Assembly (NCBI GenBank): GCA_942159475.1
Contig: OW804096.1
Location: 108,474,194-108,538,193 of the forward strand
Length of the DNA: 64,000 nt
Source: Sthenelais limicola
Taxonomy: Eukaryota; Annelida; Polychaeta; Phyllodocida; Sigalionidae
Direction of reading: 5' to 3'
Part shown: piece by piece, positions 51,030 through 61,031 of the stretch
Numbering within the stretch: the stretch's first letter is position 1
How the letters are laid out: the number at the start of each line of letters is the position of its first letter
Program-made: the position numbers and the translations under genes
The notes under the pieces: generated by a model
What the model was told of the DNA's origin: nothing
Database searches by the model: none
Seen by the model: the letters and a program-made list of their open reading frames with translations, nothing else

Positions 51030-53329
51030 CACAAATAAATGTCTTGCTGCGATAATTTTCTGGATCTGATGGGCCAAAATCAAAGGGTTAATCACTTAAA
51101 GTAAATCACTGGGCTGGAACACTTGCAGGGCATACAGCTCAATTATGATTCATAAGTGGGAACTCACATTATAATACTGGTTTCTGGGCAATGATATTGT
51201 GAGAATCAATCAAGTAATTTCTTTCCCGCTCTCCCAAACCCTTAGACTGGGTGTCTCCATATTAGTAGCTGTATGACACTGACTAGGGCTGTACCACTTC
51301 CTGAGCTGAGCTATGTGTGGTCACGGTCTAGTGAATCTGTACTAAACAATCGAAGTGGCCACTTTACTTCAAGGTCAACTTAGCTATAGGGCTGCACACC
51401 AAGTTAGGGACATTGCTGTATTAACCATTTTTGTCTTAATCCTTGGATATGAACATGTTTTCTTTGTTCATAAGTTCATCAATTTTTGCAATAGGGATTT
51501 TCTCTGTATTTTTCTAAGAATAAAAGACCATCATTCCATACCTGCATAACTATAGTGCAAAATTTGAGTAAAAGGAGAGAATTAATTGATATAGGTTGTC
51601 TTCACACAATATGAAAAAGAATTTTTGCAATTGTGCATGCAACAGTTTCAAATATAGACAGCCCTGAATCTCTGCTTTTGTTTCACATATCACAGTAACA
51701 TTTAACAGAAAAACTCTAAAAACTTAAAGGAACCTTATAAAATGAATTAAGGCAATTAAGGGTTTAGTCCCGAACTTAGCACACACCACTATAGAAATGC
51801 TACCTTATACTGATCACGGTCTACTGATCCACTTGACACTTGACCTCAATTCTCAAAAGTAAATACATAAATGTTTAGCTGTGTTTTTACTGTTGAAATC
51901 GATTGAAAGAGCTCCCTGATGTCTTTCTGCTGCCACTATTTGTTGTTATACATCCATATGCTTTATAGGTTTGCATTTCTAAAGCAGGTAGAAGTCAGGG
52001 ACTATAAATATTTAGCTTAGATTACAATATATACTGTCTGTGTGCATTCACTTCCACTGAAAAGGAAGTTTACCAGACCTCCAGCTTGTCATTTATGCAT
52101 AGCACCCTGGTAAGATGTCAGCCTACACTATCCAAATAACAGACAGAGTCTTCTCTATTAAATGGTGCTTTACAGCCACACACATTATTGGATTATTCAT
52201 TATAGTGTGCAGAACATAACATCTTAGTTTTCCTCAATGTCTGAACATAGGATATACTCAGTCCAGTGTCCCCCTTTAATGACCCTGGCAGTGACCCTTT
52301 TATCTGAGGTTGTGTGTGTGTGTGTGTCGGTGGTGGGGGGGATAGGGGGTAGAGAGGAGCAAAATACATCAGACAAAATCAGGGAGGTAGGCTGTAGGCC
52401 CCTATACAGAGGGAGAGGAAGTGAGGTTCAATGCGTGGTACCCCCATAGTTAAGAGTAAGAGTAATGCCACTACAGCTTGTGGCGCTAACTACAGTCATA
52501 CTACAGTGAATCAGGTCCACCCACTCCCACCCCCATCCACCCCCACTCCCACCCCCATCCAATAGCCAACAATTGTATAGCTGAGACTTCCGGTTGACGA
52601 TAGATTCAGAAAGCGTGTGGGTGGACTTGCTCCCCCTCTTTAACTCTTTTTCTTTCAGATCCAGAGAGTCGAGTGATTAAAAAAGTGTCAGAAGGAGTAT
52701 TATACCAGACAGAATATTGAAAAGCAGAGAAAAATTGTTGACAATTGCTAGGAAAAAGTTAACAAGGTTACAAATTTGGACTAAGCATGAACATGTGGAG
52801 TGGTAGCCATTAACCAGAGACAGTCAACCCTGGAGGGATTATCGCTCGCTCGGGGATGATGAACAAAAGTGGAATTACAGGACAAAAGTGAGATTTCAAT
52901 ACCTAAAAGCAAGCTGTTAAGGAAAAATAGTAGACTTTATAAGCGGAAAACATCTTCCAACAAAGACAAGGATTTTTTAAAGTGGGTCAGTAATGGTCAA
53001 GGCAAAAGCCCGCGGCCATCTTCCCACGCTAGCCAACCCGGGAGTATAATATACAGCTGACTCATATAGACCTACTGACCGATGACCACCCAGCGCACCA
53101 GCCTAGATCAACATAGCTCAGTGGCCGCCTCTCAGTCGGCATAGGCAAGGTTGCAAAATAGCCAAAAACAGTCGAAAACCAAATGTGAGTGAACTTTTAA
53201 GCTAGTGGAAAGAAACATGCACCAAAAACAGATATCGAAAATCCATAAAAACATTGTGAGCAACGAAATAAATAAGTTAGAGACGGAATAAAATCTGTAA
53301 CGAAGCTAAAAAGGGTAAACCGGAAGAAC
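51030..53329 (+). other. Unassigned stretch; last part probably LINE 5' UTR
   Basis: No recognisable gene. GT- and C-rich low-complexity tracts lie at 52311-52345 and 52517-52560 (the latter quadruplex-capable on the minus strand). From about 52570 the sequence becomes purine-rich like the following LINE ORF1, so the LINE 5' UTR may start there. Confidence 0.4.
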
Positions 53330-55031
53330 ATGACCTCCATCTTGGAGGAGAGTGAAAATGCCAAAAGTACAGGCATAGTAAGTGAGGAAGGGTGCGTAGT
53401 ACCAGTTACAATGCAAGCTCCTGCCAAGGCCCCTGTCAATACTGCTATGGATGTTGATCTAGAGAGGCTTGATAATAAGGGCCTAAATTCACCTTCATCT
53501 CCCAAGAAAAGACCCTCCAGCAGATCGCCTGATCCAGAAAACAATAAACAAAGTAAAAGTAAATTACAGAAGCAAAAAGACACGGAAATCTTGACCAAAG
53601 AAAAATCACAAAACATGAAAAACTCAGTGCCGAAGTCAAATACAGCTGAGCCTGACTTAACATTGTTGGTCAGGAAAATGGCAGATGATGCTAAAAAATC
53701 TGCAGAGGCTCAAAAACAAGCAGCAACAGATGCAGCAGAGGCAGCAACCCTAACCAAGCAAAATTTCAACAAATTATTTGAATCAATGAAGCAGTTAGAA
53801 GAAATCAAGGCTACAGCCAAAGCAGCCAAAGCAAAAGCTGATGAAAGTGTGAAGAAAGTAGAGGCGTTAATCCAGGACAACGTTAAGAGAGATAAAGACA
53901 CTGGAGAAATGAAAAAAGATATCAACAAGATGAAGCTGAATGGATGGCCAAGAGGAAGCCATAAAAATCTTACAGCAGAAAAGCCTAGCTAGTCGAGACT
54001 AACTCTAGTGGAACAGCAACAGATTAAAGATGCCAAGGAGTATGAAATAATTCAGGAAGAAGAGAGAAAACTAGAAAAAAAATTCTCTTCATGGGTGTCA
54101 AAAAATCTGTAATTAATGAGATCCCTGATATTGTGGATTCGACGATTAGAAAAATGATCAACATTTTGATGAATTTTCCAATGATAGACATAAAAAAGTG
54201 CTACAGGGTTAGCACAAAGGAAGGTTGTCCAATTAAAGTAGAGTTTCAATCAGCAGCTGATGCAGCCTTAGTACGAAAGGAAAGAAACAGAATGAGAAAT
54301 TTCAATGAAGATGAAGAGGTAGTAAAAATCGGAATAAAAAGGGATACTCTCTTAATTCTGAGGCAAGGTATGCTAAAGCAAAGAAAATCGATATGGCAAG
54401 CCTAAGAACGGACGGTTACAAAGTAGAGCTTATGAGAGGAAATATAAAGGTAAATGGAGATATTTACAGACATGACCAGCTAGCAGCCATTCCATTGGAT
54501 CTGGTGTTGTCTAAAATATCCAAACGAGAAAGTGACAGCCTCTATATTTTTCTCAGAGGATAACCCTCTGTCGAATCACTACTTCGCCCCATTTGTGTTG
54601 GACAGTCACAAATTCGACAATATCGAGCAATTTATATTGTACCAAAAGGCATATTATGGCAAAGATGTCGATAAGATAAGAGTTTGCTCTTAACAACCCG
54701 GACCCAAAGAAGTTCAAGAAGCATTTCAAGTCGATTACAGACAACCAGGAAGAATGGGAAAAGCACAGAGCTGAGCTAGTTATGAGAGCCCTAAAAGCAA
54801 AGGTAGGAAGGAAGGAAAAAGTCAAGAACTATATCTTCTAATGACTGGAGATAAAGAAATCGGTGAGGCCTCATATAACAAGGTATGGGGCATAGGCAAG
54901 GACATGGACCATATCGATGCTCTTGAAGTGGCCACAAAAAGGCAACTTACTATATAGGGGAGCTATGGATGAAAGTTAGAAAAACCCTACAGGAGCAAGA
55001 GGAGAAGAAGAAGGGAGAGCAGCAAAAATAG
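53330..55031 (+). pseudogene. L1/Tx1-type LINE ORF1 with C-terminal NADAR domain, frame-broken
   Basis: In order: an acidic, Ser/Pro-rich N-terminus from ATG 53330; a long Ala/Lys-rich coiled coil (about residues 112-195, including KKVEALIQDN); then, after frame changes near 53950-54083 (one in an A9 run), an RRM-like segment (KKCYRVSTKEGCPIKVEFQS) and an ORF1p C-terminal domain (KAKKIDMASLRTDG ... DQLAAIPLDLVLSK). This is the L1/Tx1 ORF1p layout, an RNA-binding protein that trimerises and coats LINE RNA. The reading then passes directly into a NADAR domain (see 54544) and stops at TAG 55029-55031. Several frame changes mean this copy cannot make the protein. Whether ORF1 and NADAR were one protein is inferred from the lack of room for a separate start. 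Confidence 0.75.
54544..54998 (+). pseudogene. NADAR-family domain inside the LINE
   Basis: Four short pieces in shifting frames give, in the correct order, the NADAR family signature: FFSEDNPLSNHYF (N-terminal LSN block), FDNIEQFILYQKA (the conserved E ... Q-K-A helix), NPDPKKFKKHFK and EEWEKHR ... VMRALKAK (central region), MTGDKEIGEASYNKVWGIG (the TGD, E-A-S and WGIG blocks), then ELWMKVRKTL (C-terminal helix). NADAR proteins include E. coli YbiA, reported as an N-glycosidase linked to riboflavin intermediates, and enzymes reported to remove ADP-ribose from guanine in nucleic acids. The conserved E and WGIG are kept. An Asn stands where Asp is usual before WGIG. This is recognised by eye, not by a profile search. 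Confidence 0.78.
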
Positions 55032-55082
55032 AACTGTCCCAAATAGTGTAAGCAACACAAGAAGCTATCAAAAACGCCACCA

Positions 55083-55517
55083 ATGGATTATGAAGCCCAA
55101 GAAAATCTGACTAAAATATTGTCACTAAACGTAAATGGGGTAGCAAATGTAACAAAAAGATCTGCAATTTTTACTAGATTTAAAGAAAATAAGAATTGTA
55201 TCATTGCTCTTCAAGAAACCAATTCCATAGCAAGTACCGAGCAAATATGGTCATCTAAGTGGCCTGGCCAGATTTATTATTCTCATGACACATCTGCTTC
55301 AAAAGGTGTATTATTGGTTTCAGTCGATATAAAAGAAAAAATTGTTCACTCAGGCCAAGATCAAGAAGGCAGATGGCAATATGTTATAATTAAGAACAAA
55401 TCAATGTGTATGTGTATTTTTAATATATATGCCCCAACAGCAAATAATGTAAAGGATCAGAAAAATGTATTAGATTCTGTAAGATCTTTTATAGAAGAGT
55501 TATCCTTTGATACTTAA
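55083..55517 (+). pseudogene. LINE ORF2 start: APE-type endonuclease, 3'-truncated
   Basis: It opens at ATG 55083, 51 nt after the ORF1/NADAR stop. It encodes the N-terminal part of an L1/Tx1-clade apurinic-like endonuclease: KILSLNVNGVAN (metal-site Asn), IIALQETN (catalytic Glu region), SKGVLLVS, and FNIYAPTA. It ends at a TAA after EELSFDT, before the expected GDFN block. The His-containing C-terminal half and the whole reverse transcriptase are missing. Sequence after about 55546 belongs to the inverted repeat, so the LINE lost its 3' part, the opposite of the usual 5' truncation. Confidence 0.85.
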
Positions 55518-55545
55518 ATATCCTTATATGGATCCTCATTTCGGA

Positions 55546-55614
55546 GGAAGGAAATTGGTTATATTTCACCAGATCTGAACGCCTAATATTGTTTTTATAT
55601 TTAAGAATAAAGGA
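55546..55614 (-). repeat. Right arm of the 70-bp inverted-repeat pair
   Basis: Inverted copy of 50960-51029. It starts about 28 bp after the broken end of the LINE ORF2. Confidence 0.85.
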
Positions 55615-57126
55615 TTGTTGTAATGATAAATGAACTGCTCGTATCAAGATCTTAGTTCTAGTGACTCGATGGTCTTTATTGTGAGTCAGAGTTTCCGGTC
55701 AATTGTCGCAAAAACGGCCCTTGCAAACCAGCTGGGAGTTTCCCGGCTCTGTCTATAGAGCACACAAGTCAGGCGTTTTGCCGAGGTCTGCTGTTGACTT
55801 TATGGCTCCGCCATCAGATACCTGCAGACATTTAGATTTTAGCGGAAGAATCTATATTTCATTAGCTTTTTAATGTAATCATTCCAGAGTTCTACCTTGA
55901 ATATGACAGCCAAATTTCCGTCATTGTTTTGTCCTGGACCATGGGTATTTCCCCACGCTGGTCCGCGGAAATGACGTCATGCTGTAGGCGTGTGATCTGA
56001 TTGGCTGAGAGCGGCTGTTCTGGCTCTTCCAACTATATGGCACTCTGTATGAAGCATTACTCTGCATTTTGGTTGATCGCTAGCGTTGACGATAGTTGTT
56101 ATTTAATGCTAATCATTTCAGTTAATTTAACTTATTAAGGTATTGCGTGCCACATACCTCTAGATGATTTGTGGCAAAACCGCTTTGTGCAAATGCTATG
56201 CGCATAAGCACATGCTATGCCCAAAACATTACAAACGCCACGCCATAACTGAAGACACGATTACTAGTATACGCCTCCCTATATGTATCAGTCATTCTCG
56301 CACTTATTCTCCTACAAAAGTATGCATCCACTACCATGAATAGCAAGCAAAATAACATGATGGGAATGAGAAGTCTTAGGCTAAAAAGAAGTCTTAGGTT
56401 TACTTTCAAAATATAGATTGTTTTTGTACGTTGACATTGCCCACCATCCCACCCACCATCCTCCAAAATCCTTTAATTTTAGTGTTAAATCAACGTGCAA
56501 AACCATCGCTGATGGTTTTGCACATCATACGGTGGCACCACTGGTGAGAGAGTGAGAAACCATCTTCGAGTTTACCCGAACTTTCACCGATTCATGCCGA
56601 GCGTGTGAGACAGATCGAGCATGCTGTCATGGCTTCGGAACTAGAGTCCTAGAGGCATTAACGTGTGTGGTCTGGTATTCAGTAATCATACTAGTAAGAG
56701 CTTAAAATCTTTGGTCAAATCTCTCTAATAACTTATAATCTGGACACTGCTATAGGTGAGGAGTCTGGCTACATAGGAAATAGAAACAAATAGGGCATTA
56801 TTTGGAAATTATAGCTGGTCCTGACCAATAGGTTTCCGGCCAAGAGGCTGGTGGCGAATTTTCGAACTAAGGTTGTTATGTAATGCATAATATTATTATG
56901 CCACTGACACCTCCTTGTCTAGGTCTATGCCTCCTAATTGTTTAAACGTCTTGTATATTGCCTAACTTTTGGATGGGAATAGAAGCATTTAAAGGAAACA
57001 CTCTTCTGTTAAAAGTCTAGGTCTATGCACTTGGTGCTGGGTAGGTCGTGTGTGTATGTGACTGCTGTTTCGACCACCACCAACCACACCACCCCAGCGC
57101 AGCCGTGGTGTAGCTTGGTGTTGGCC
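55615..57126. other. No gene seen
   Basis: Non-coding. One perfect 13-bp hairpin with a 3-nt loop lies at 56495-56523 (GTGCAAAACCATC and its complement). Confidence 0.5.
56495..56523. repeat. 13-bp perfect hairpin
   Basis: GTGCAAAACCATC, loop GCT, GATGGTTTTGCAC. It has no terminator-like T tract and no adjacent gene. Confidence 0.85.
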
Positions 57127-57317
57127 AATGTGGTAGGGATTGTCGCTTGCGATAATTCCTCCTCATTGAGTAGCAGACTGCAGGGGAGAACGCCATCACC
57201 CCAACGGAAGTGCAGGAAGTTATGTCATCCCCACTTCCTCCAGCTCACTGGTCACTTCCTCTCCCTCTGTCCATTCAACTGACCCACGCACAGGAGAGAG
57301 GACTGGAGAAAAATTTG
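57127..57317 (+). repeat. Split direct repeat A1
   Basis: 191 bp, repeated at 62231-62421 with a single difference (C at 57240, T at 62344). It is the left end of the element. Confidence 0.97.
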
Positions 57318-57336
57318 ATCGTGCGGGAGCCCTGTT

Positions 57337-58644
57337 ATGTCCGAATCCGGACCCCTCTTCTCCCCTCGTAAGACCAGAAACCTGCCCAAAGTGAACTACG
57401 TAGCGATGGCTGACCCCAACAAGGACTCCACAAAGCCTAAGGCTAAAAAGAAGAACAAGCCAAAGAAACCAGTCACCCAGGGCCGAATGGAGACTATCTT
57501 CGAGGAAAGTTCCTCATCCGAGGAGGAGAGTGGCCAGGGCCCCGAGCAACCCCCCCAAGACTCTCCCAGTCGTGAGTTCAAGACCCCGAAAGGGCCCAGG
57601 AAGACCCTCACTGCCAAGAAACAACTCTCAAACGTTGTTTCTAGTCTCTGTGATGCACTAGTCGAGACTTCTAAGGCCAATGCCACCCCCAACTCCAGAC
57701 AACGTGGTCAAGCGACCTCCAGTGCACGTGGTCACCCCGGGGGCCGTCGCCACAAGCACCGCAAGCGTTCCCCTCCACCCTCTGACTCATCCAGCGAGTC
57801 AACCTCCTCCAGCTCATCTTCTGACTCCTCCTATACTCCATCGCCTAAGAGGAATAAGAAAAGGAAAAGGGCTTCAAAGCATTCTAGGAGAGATAGAAGG
57901 ACTCCTGCGGCAAAACGTCACCCATTCAGAGAAAGGCGACACTCAAGCTCCTCCAGCTCTAGCGATGACAGCGATGTGCCAGACCCCACTCACCTCAAGA
58001 GGTCGTACAAACACCATAAGCTCGCCTCCAAAGCCCTGGCTCGCCAATACAGATCGAAAGGCTCCGCAAAAGGTAAAAACAAAAACTTGTATCTTACCCC
58101 AGAAAACTGCCTCCCCCCTGACCTGGCCACTAGAGTTGATGCCGAAAAACGGGACCTAAGTGTTGTGGAATACCTATGCGGATTAAATCTTATGGCAGCC
58201 ACCATGAACAAGGATGGCTGCAGTGCTACTACCCTATACCACGTAAACATCCATATAGCAGAGGTGGCTGAAGATGCCGTCTCACGTTCTGGAGAAGCCA
58301 CTGTCCTGTGGTCCCAGACTATCATCGACCACATCTGCTCCGCGAAAATAAAATGGAAGGATAACTCATACATACAGCAGCAAAGGGCCCGCATAAGCTG
58401 GAATTCCAGGCCTATAATACCAAAACATAAGAAGTCGCGTGGAGTAGCCTCCCCCTGTACTCCATATAACTCAGAGGAATGCCAGCACAACAACTCCCAC
58501 CACGAGGGCCCCTCCCTGATGTTACACTGCTGTGGGTATTGTTATTTTAATACTAAGAACAAGGAGTTTCGTCACACCGCTAAGTCTTGCAACAACCGAA
58601 AGGCTACCCAAGGCAAGCCGACCGAGTCCAAGACAAAAAACTAA
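57337..58644 (+). CDS. ORF1, Gag-like protein of the Ngaro-like element
   Basis: 435 codons from ATG 57337, 20 nt after A1. The N-terminus is basic and Pro-rich. A central Ser/Arg-rich region (about residues 130-225, with Ser runs and KRNKKRKR-type clusters) looks like a nuclear-localisation and RNA-binding segment. The C-terminal part ends with a cysteine/histidine cluster C-x2-C-x10-H-x4-C (from CGYCYFNTK to HTAKSC), a possible zinc knuckle for nucleic-acid binding. This is what is expected of Gag in DIRS-type elements, which package RNA. The frame stops at TAA 58642-58644 immediately after a slippery heptamer. It is intact. An internal ATG at 57406 is an alternative start. Confidence 0.88.
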   Translation: MSESGPLFSPRKTRNLPKVNYVAMADPNKDSTKPKAKKKNKPKKPVTQGRMETIFEESSSSEEESGQGPEQPPQDSPSREFKTPKGPRKTLTAKKQLSNVVSSLCDALVETSKANATPNSRQRGQATSSARGHPGGRRHKHRKRSPPPSDSSSESTSSSSSSDSSYTPSPKRNKKRKRASKHSRRDRRTPAAKRHPFRERRHSSSSSSSDDSDVPDPTHLKRSYKHHKLASKALARQYRSKGSAKGKNKNLYLTPENCLPPDLATRVDAEKRDLSVVEYLCGLNLMAATMNKDGCSATTLYHVNIHIAEVAEDAVSRSGEATVLWSQTIIDHICSAKIKWKDNSYIQQQRARISWNSRPIIPKHKKSRGVASPCTPYNSEECQHNNSHHEGPSLMLHCCGYCYFNTKNKEFRHTAKSCNNRKATQGKPTESKTKN

Positions 58645-61031
58645 CTCTATGTCCCACCAGCACCAGGGACAATAATACTGGTGCCCCCGACTTTGACTCT
58701 CCCACATTTATTAAGACTCTTACCGTGCAAATTCCATCCATTCACGAACTCGGCCATGACAGGCCCAACACAGGAAGCGGAAGTGGGCCCAGGCTCCCAC
58801 AAAGCCCCTCTCAAACCAACAAAGATGGCCGCCACACTTCCGGAAAGTGCAAACACGTCGCCTCTGCAGCTCGGAAAACATCAGGTATGATTAATATAGC
58901 CAGATCTACTCCTTGTAAAGAATATGAACTGTACAGTATTGACACAATGAAACATGCTGAGGGTTTGGAACGGCCTACGCCGCAAACCCTAGCAGTGAAC
59001 ACCATATCTTGCGTCGGCCCAGCCGGGCCGAGCACCACCCACGGGCATACCAATGCAACTGACTCCACCGATGCTATAGCAATCACGCTCGAAGGATTAT
59101 TACACGAGGATTACCTGGATGTGGACCAGCCTACGCTGCACTCCAAAAAACCTCACAAACACTCAGCTATGCCACAGGGAACTGAAGGTAATAACAAACT
59201 GTTTCCATCCACCATCTCTCCCCCTCCGAGTGCTGACCACTCCCAGGCCTTACTCTCCTTCCTGGAGGGCCTGGCCCTAGTGAACCCATCGATCAGCGCC
59301 ACCACACCACCTCCAAACATCGCCTTCAGCAACTACAGTAAATGGCCATACCCTGCACTTGTCATACCGCAAAGCCTGGCAAACATCTACGAGGCTGTGC
59401 GAGCGGCAGGTGCTCCTAACTGGAGGGGGGCTAGACATCGTCTCCCGACAACCATGGACATTCTAACTTGGAAACATAATGGCACTAACCACAGGGATGA
59501 TGAGGTGATCTTTAATGGTATTCAATTTGGCTTCCCAATCCAGTATACGGGAGGCCCAATCTACTCAGACACACCAACAGTCAACCACCCTTCTGCATTA
59601 GCTTTCCCCGAACACATACAGGACTACCTCAACACAGAATGTACCCTCTTGGCAATGTCAGGCCCATTCACCTCCCCACCATTCGTCCCATGGTGCCACA
59701 CCAGCCCCATGATGACCAGGCCCAAGTCTGATACAGCCAAGAGACGAATAATAGTTGACCTCTCCTTCCCCAATGGAGGTGTCAATGCTTGGGTGGCCAA
59801 GAACTTCTACAACACTCTCCCAGCCACCCACAACCTTCCTACTGTGTCAACGGCCTGCGAAATCATCAAGAGCATGGGAAAGAGAGATGTTGCAATGGCG
59901 GTCCTTGACTTATCAAGAGCATACCGTCACTTTCAAACCTGCCCTCTCGACTGGCCCCTCATGTGCGTCACCCACAACAACTTGACCTACATGGACCGGG
60001 CCCTCCCATTTGGGGCCAGAATGTCCTCCTATGTAATGCAGCTCGTGGCCTGCTTCATAGTGAGGGCCCTTACTAAGAAGAATATCACCGCCCTCATGTA
60101 CTTAGACGACCTCCTACTAATAGCTCCATCCCTAGAACAACTGCAAGACCACTTCGCATCAGCAAAGCTGCTTATGTCTGACCTGGGCCTCAGGGTAGCC
60201 GAAGAAAAAACCCAGCTACCCTCAACTAAGGTCAAGTGGCTGAGCATAATTATTGACACTCACAACAACAACATCACCATACCTAAGTGTAAACTGGCCG
60301 AAATAAAGTTATGTTTGGCGGCTACAGCCAGTAAACACATAGTATCCACAAGAGACATGCAAAGCATAATAGGAAAGGTGGCCCACCTCGCCAAGGCTGT
60401 CAGGCCTGCCACTCTGTTTATGCAACGCATGTTAGACGGCCTACGCCTGGCCAAAGGAGGACCAGTCATAATATCGAAGCTCGTGAAGGCCGACCTCCGC
60501 TGGTTCGACCGCTTCATGGTCGAATATAATGGCTCATCCATAATCCCTGAAGGGGCTGTGTCGAAGACCATATGGGCTGACGCCTGCCTCACTGGTGGTG
60601 GCGCCACCAATGGCTCCACATACTATGCCCACAAGCTTCACCCTAGTGATACAGAGGGGAGAAGCATCAATCACATAGAAGCACTGAACTGCGTGGCCGC
60701 GGTCAGACTCCTGACTGGCCCCGAGGATAAAGGAAAGATAATACGAGTCTGCTGAGACAACCAGGCAGCAGTGGAGTCCTTCAAAGGCGGCAAACCCAAG
60801 GACCTCACATTGGCAGCATGCGCCAGGGCCCTCTGGTACATCTCCGCTCAGAGGGAACTTGCACTGGAGTATGCCCATATCCCAGGCCGCCTGATGGACC
60901 TCCCCGATGCCCTATCTCGCTCACACTTATCTGTAACTTACCATGATAAAGCTAGAACTATTATTGAAGACCTCTGCCTATCCGAGGTTAAGTGCTCACA
61001 CTCAACATATGACATTTCTGATTTTTTCTAG
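58584..61031 (+). CDS. RT-RNase H ORF of the Ngaro-like element, one in-frame TGA
   Basis: This frame is -1 relative to ORF1 and opens after TAA 58581-58583. About 370 residues of low-complexity linker are followed by a DIRS-type reverse transcriptase: RRIIVDLSFPNGG, VLDLSRAYRHFQ (first Asp), ALPFGARMSSYVMQ, and MYLDDLLLIAPS (active-site YLDD). RNase H follows with IWADACLTGGG (Asp), NHIEALNCVA (Glu), DNQAAVESF (Asp) and LPDALSRSH (last Asp). TGA at 60753-60755 lies two codons before the DNQ motif and would cut off half of RNase H. The frame is otherwise open to TAG 61029-61031. There is no plausible ATG before the RT, which suits translation as an ORF1 fusion by frameshift. Confidence 0.92.
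58635..58641 (+). promoter_or_regulatory. -1 frameshift slippery heptamer A_AAA_AAC at the ORF1/RT junction
   Basis: In ORF1 frame the codons are ACA AAA AAC TAA, so the heptamer A_AAA_AAC sits in the exact phase needed for a tandem -1 slip and ends directly before the stop. After slippage the reading continues in the RT frame (DKKLTLC). This is one of the strongest known eukaryotic slippery sequences. It is followed at 8 nt by the pseudoknot at 58650-58684. A lost base in the A run of this copy is the alternative. Confidence 0.7.
58650..58684 (+). promoter_or_regulatory. H-type pseudoknot candidate stimulating the frameshift
   Basis: Stem 1 is TGTCCC (58650-58655) with GGGACA (58666-58671), 6 bp. 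Stem 2 is GCACCA (58660-58665) with TGGTGC (58679-58684), 6 bp. Loop 1 is 4 nt, there is no base between the stems (coaxial stacking is possible), and the last loop is 7 nt. Stem 1 starts 8 nt after the slippery heptamer, inside the usual 5-9 nt range. Geometry matches classical frameshift pseudoknots. It was found by hand pairing, without energy calculation. Confidence 0.6.
61022..61028 (+). promoter_or_regulatory. -1 frameshift slippery heptamer U_UUU_UUC at the RNase H/recombinase junction
   Basis: RNase H codons are GAT TTT TTC TAG, so T_TTT_TTC is in -1 slip phase and ends at the stop. The recombinase frame has a TGA at 61019-61021 and is open from 61022, so the overlap of the two frames is exactly this heptamer. 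A hairpin (AGCCA/TGGCT outside, GGCCA/TGGCC inside, 61042-61069) lies 13 nt downstream, a little far. Two alternatives: a lost T in this copy, or a 3' splice site, since GATTTTTTCTAG also looks like one. Confidence 0.6.

Noticed and set aside
52869..53060. 63-codon ORF upstream of LINE ORF1
   Set aside because: Lys/Ser-rich with no motif; most likely LINE 5' UTR.
53197..53928. Minus-strand ORFs over the LINE ORF1
   Set aside because: Antisense of the Lys/Ala-rich coiled coil; Phe/Leu/Ser-biased shadow frames.
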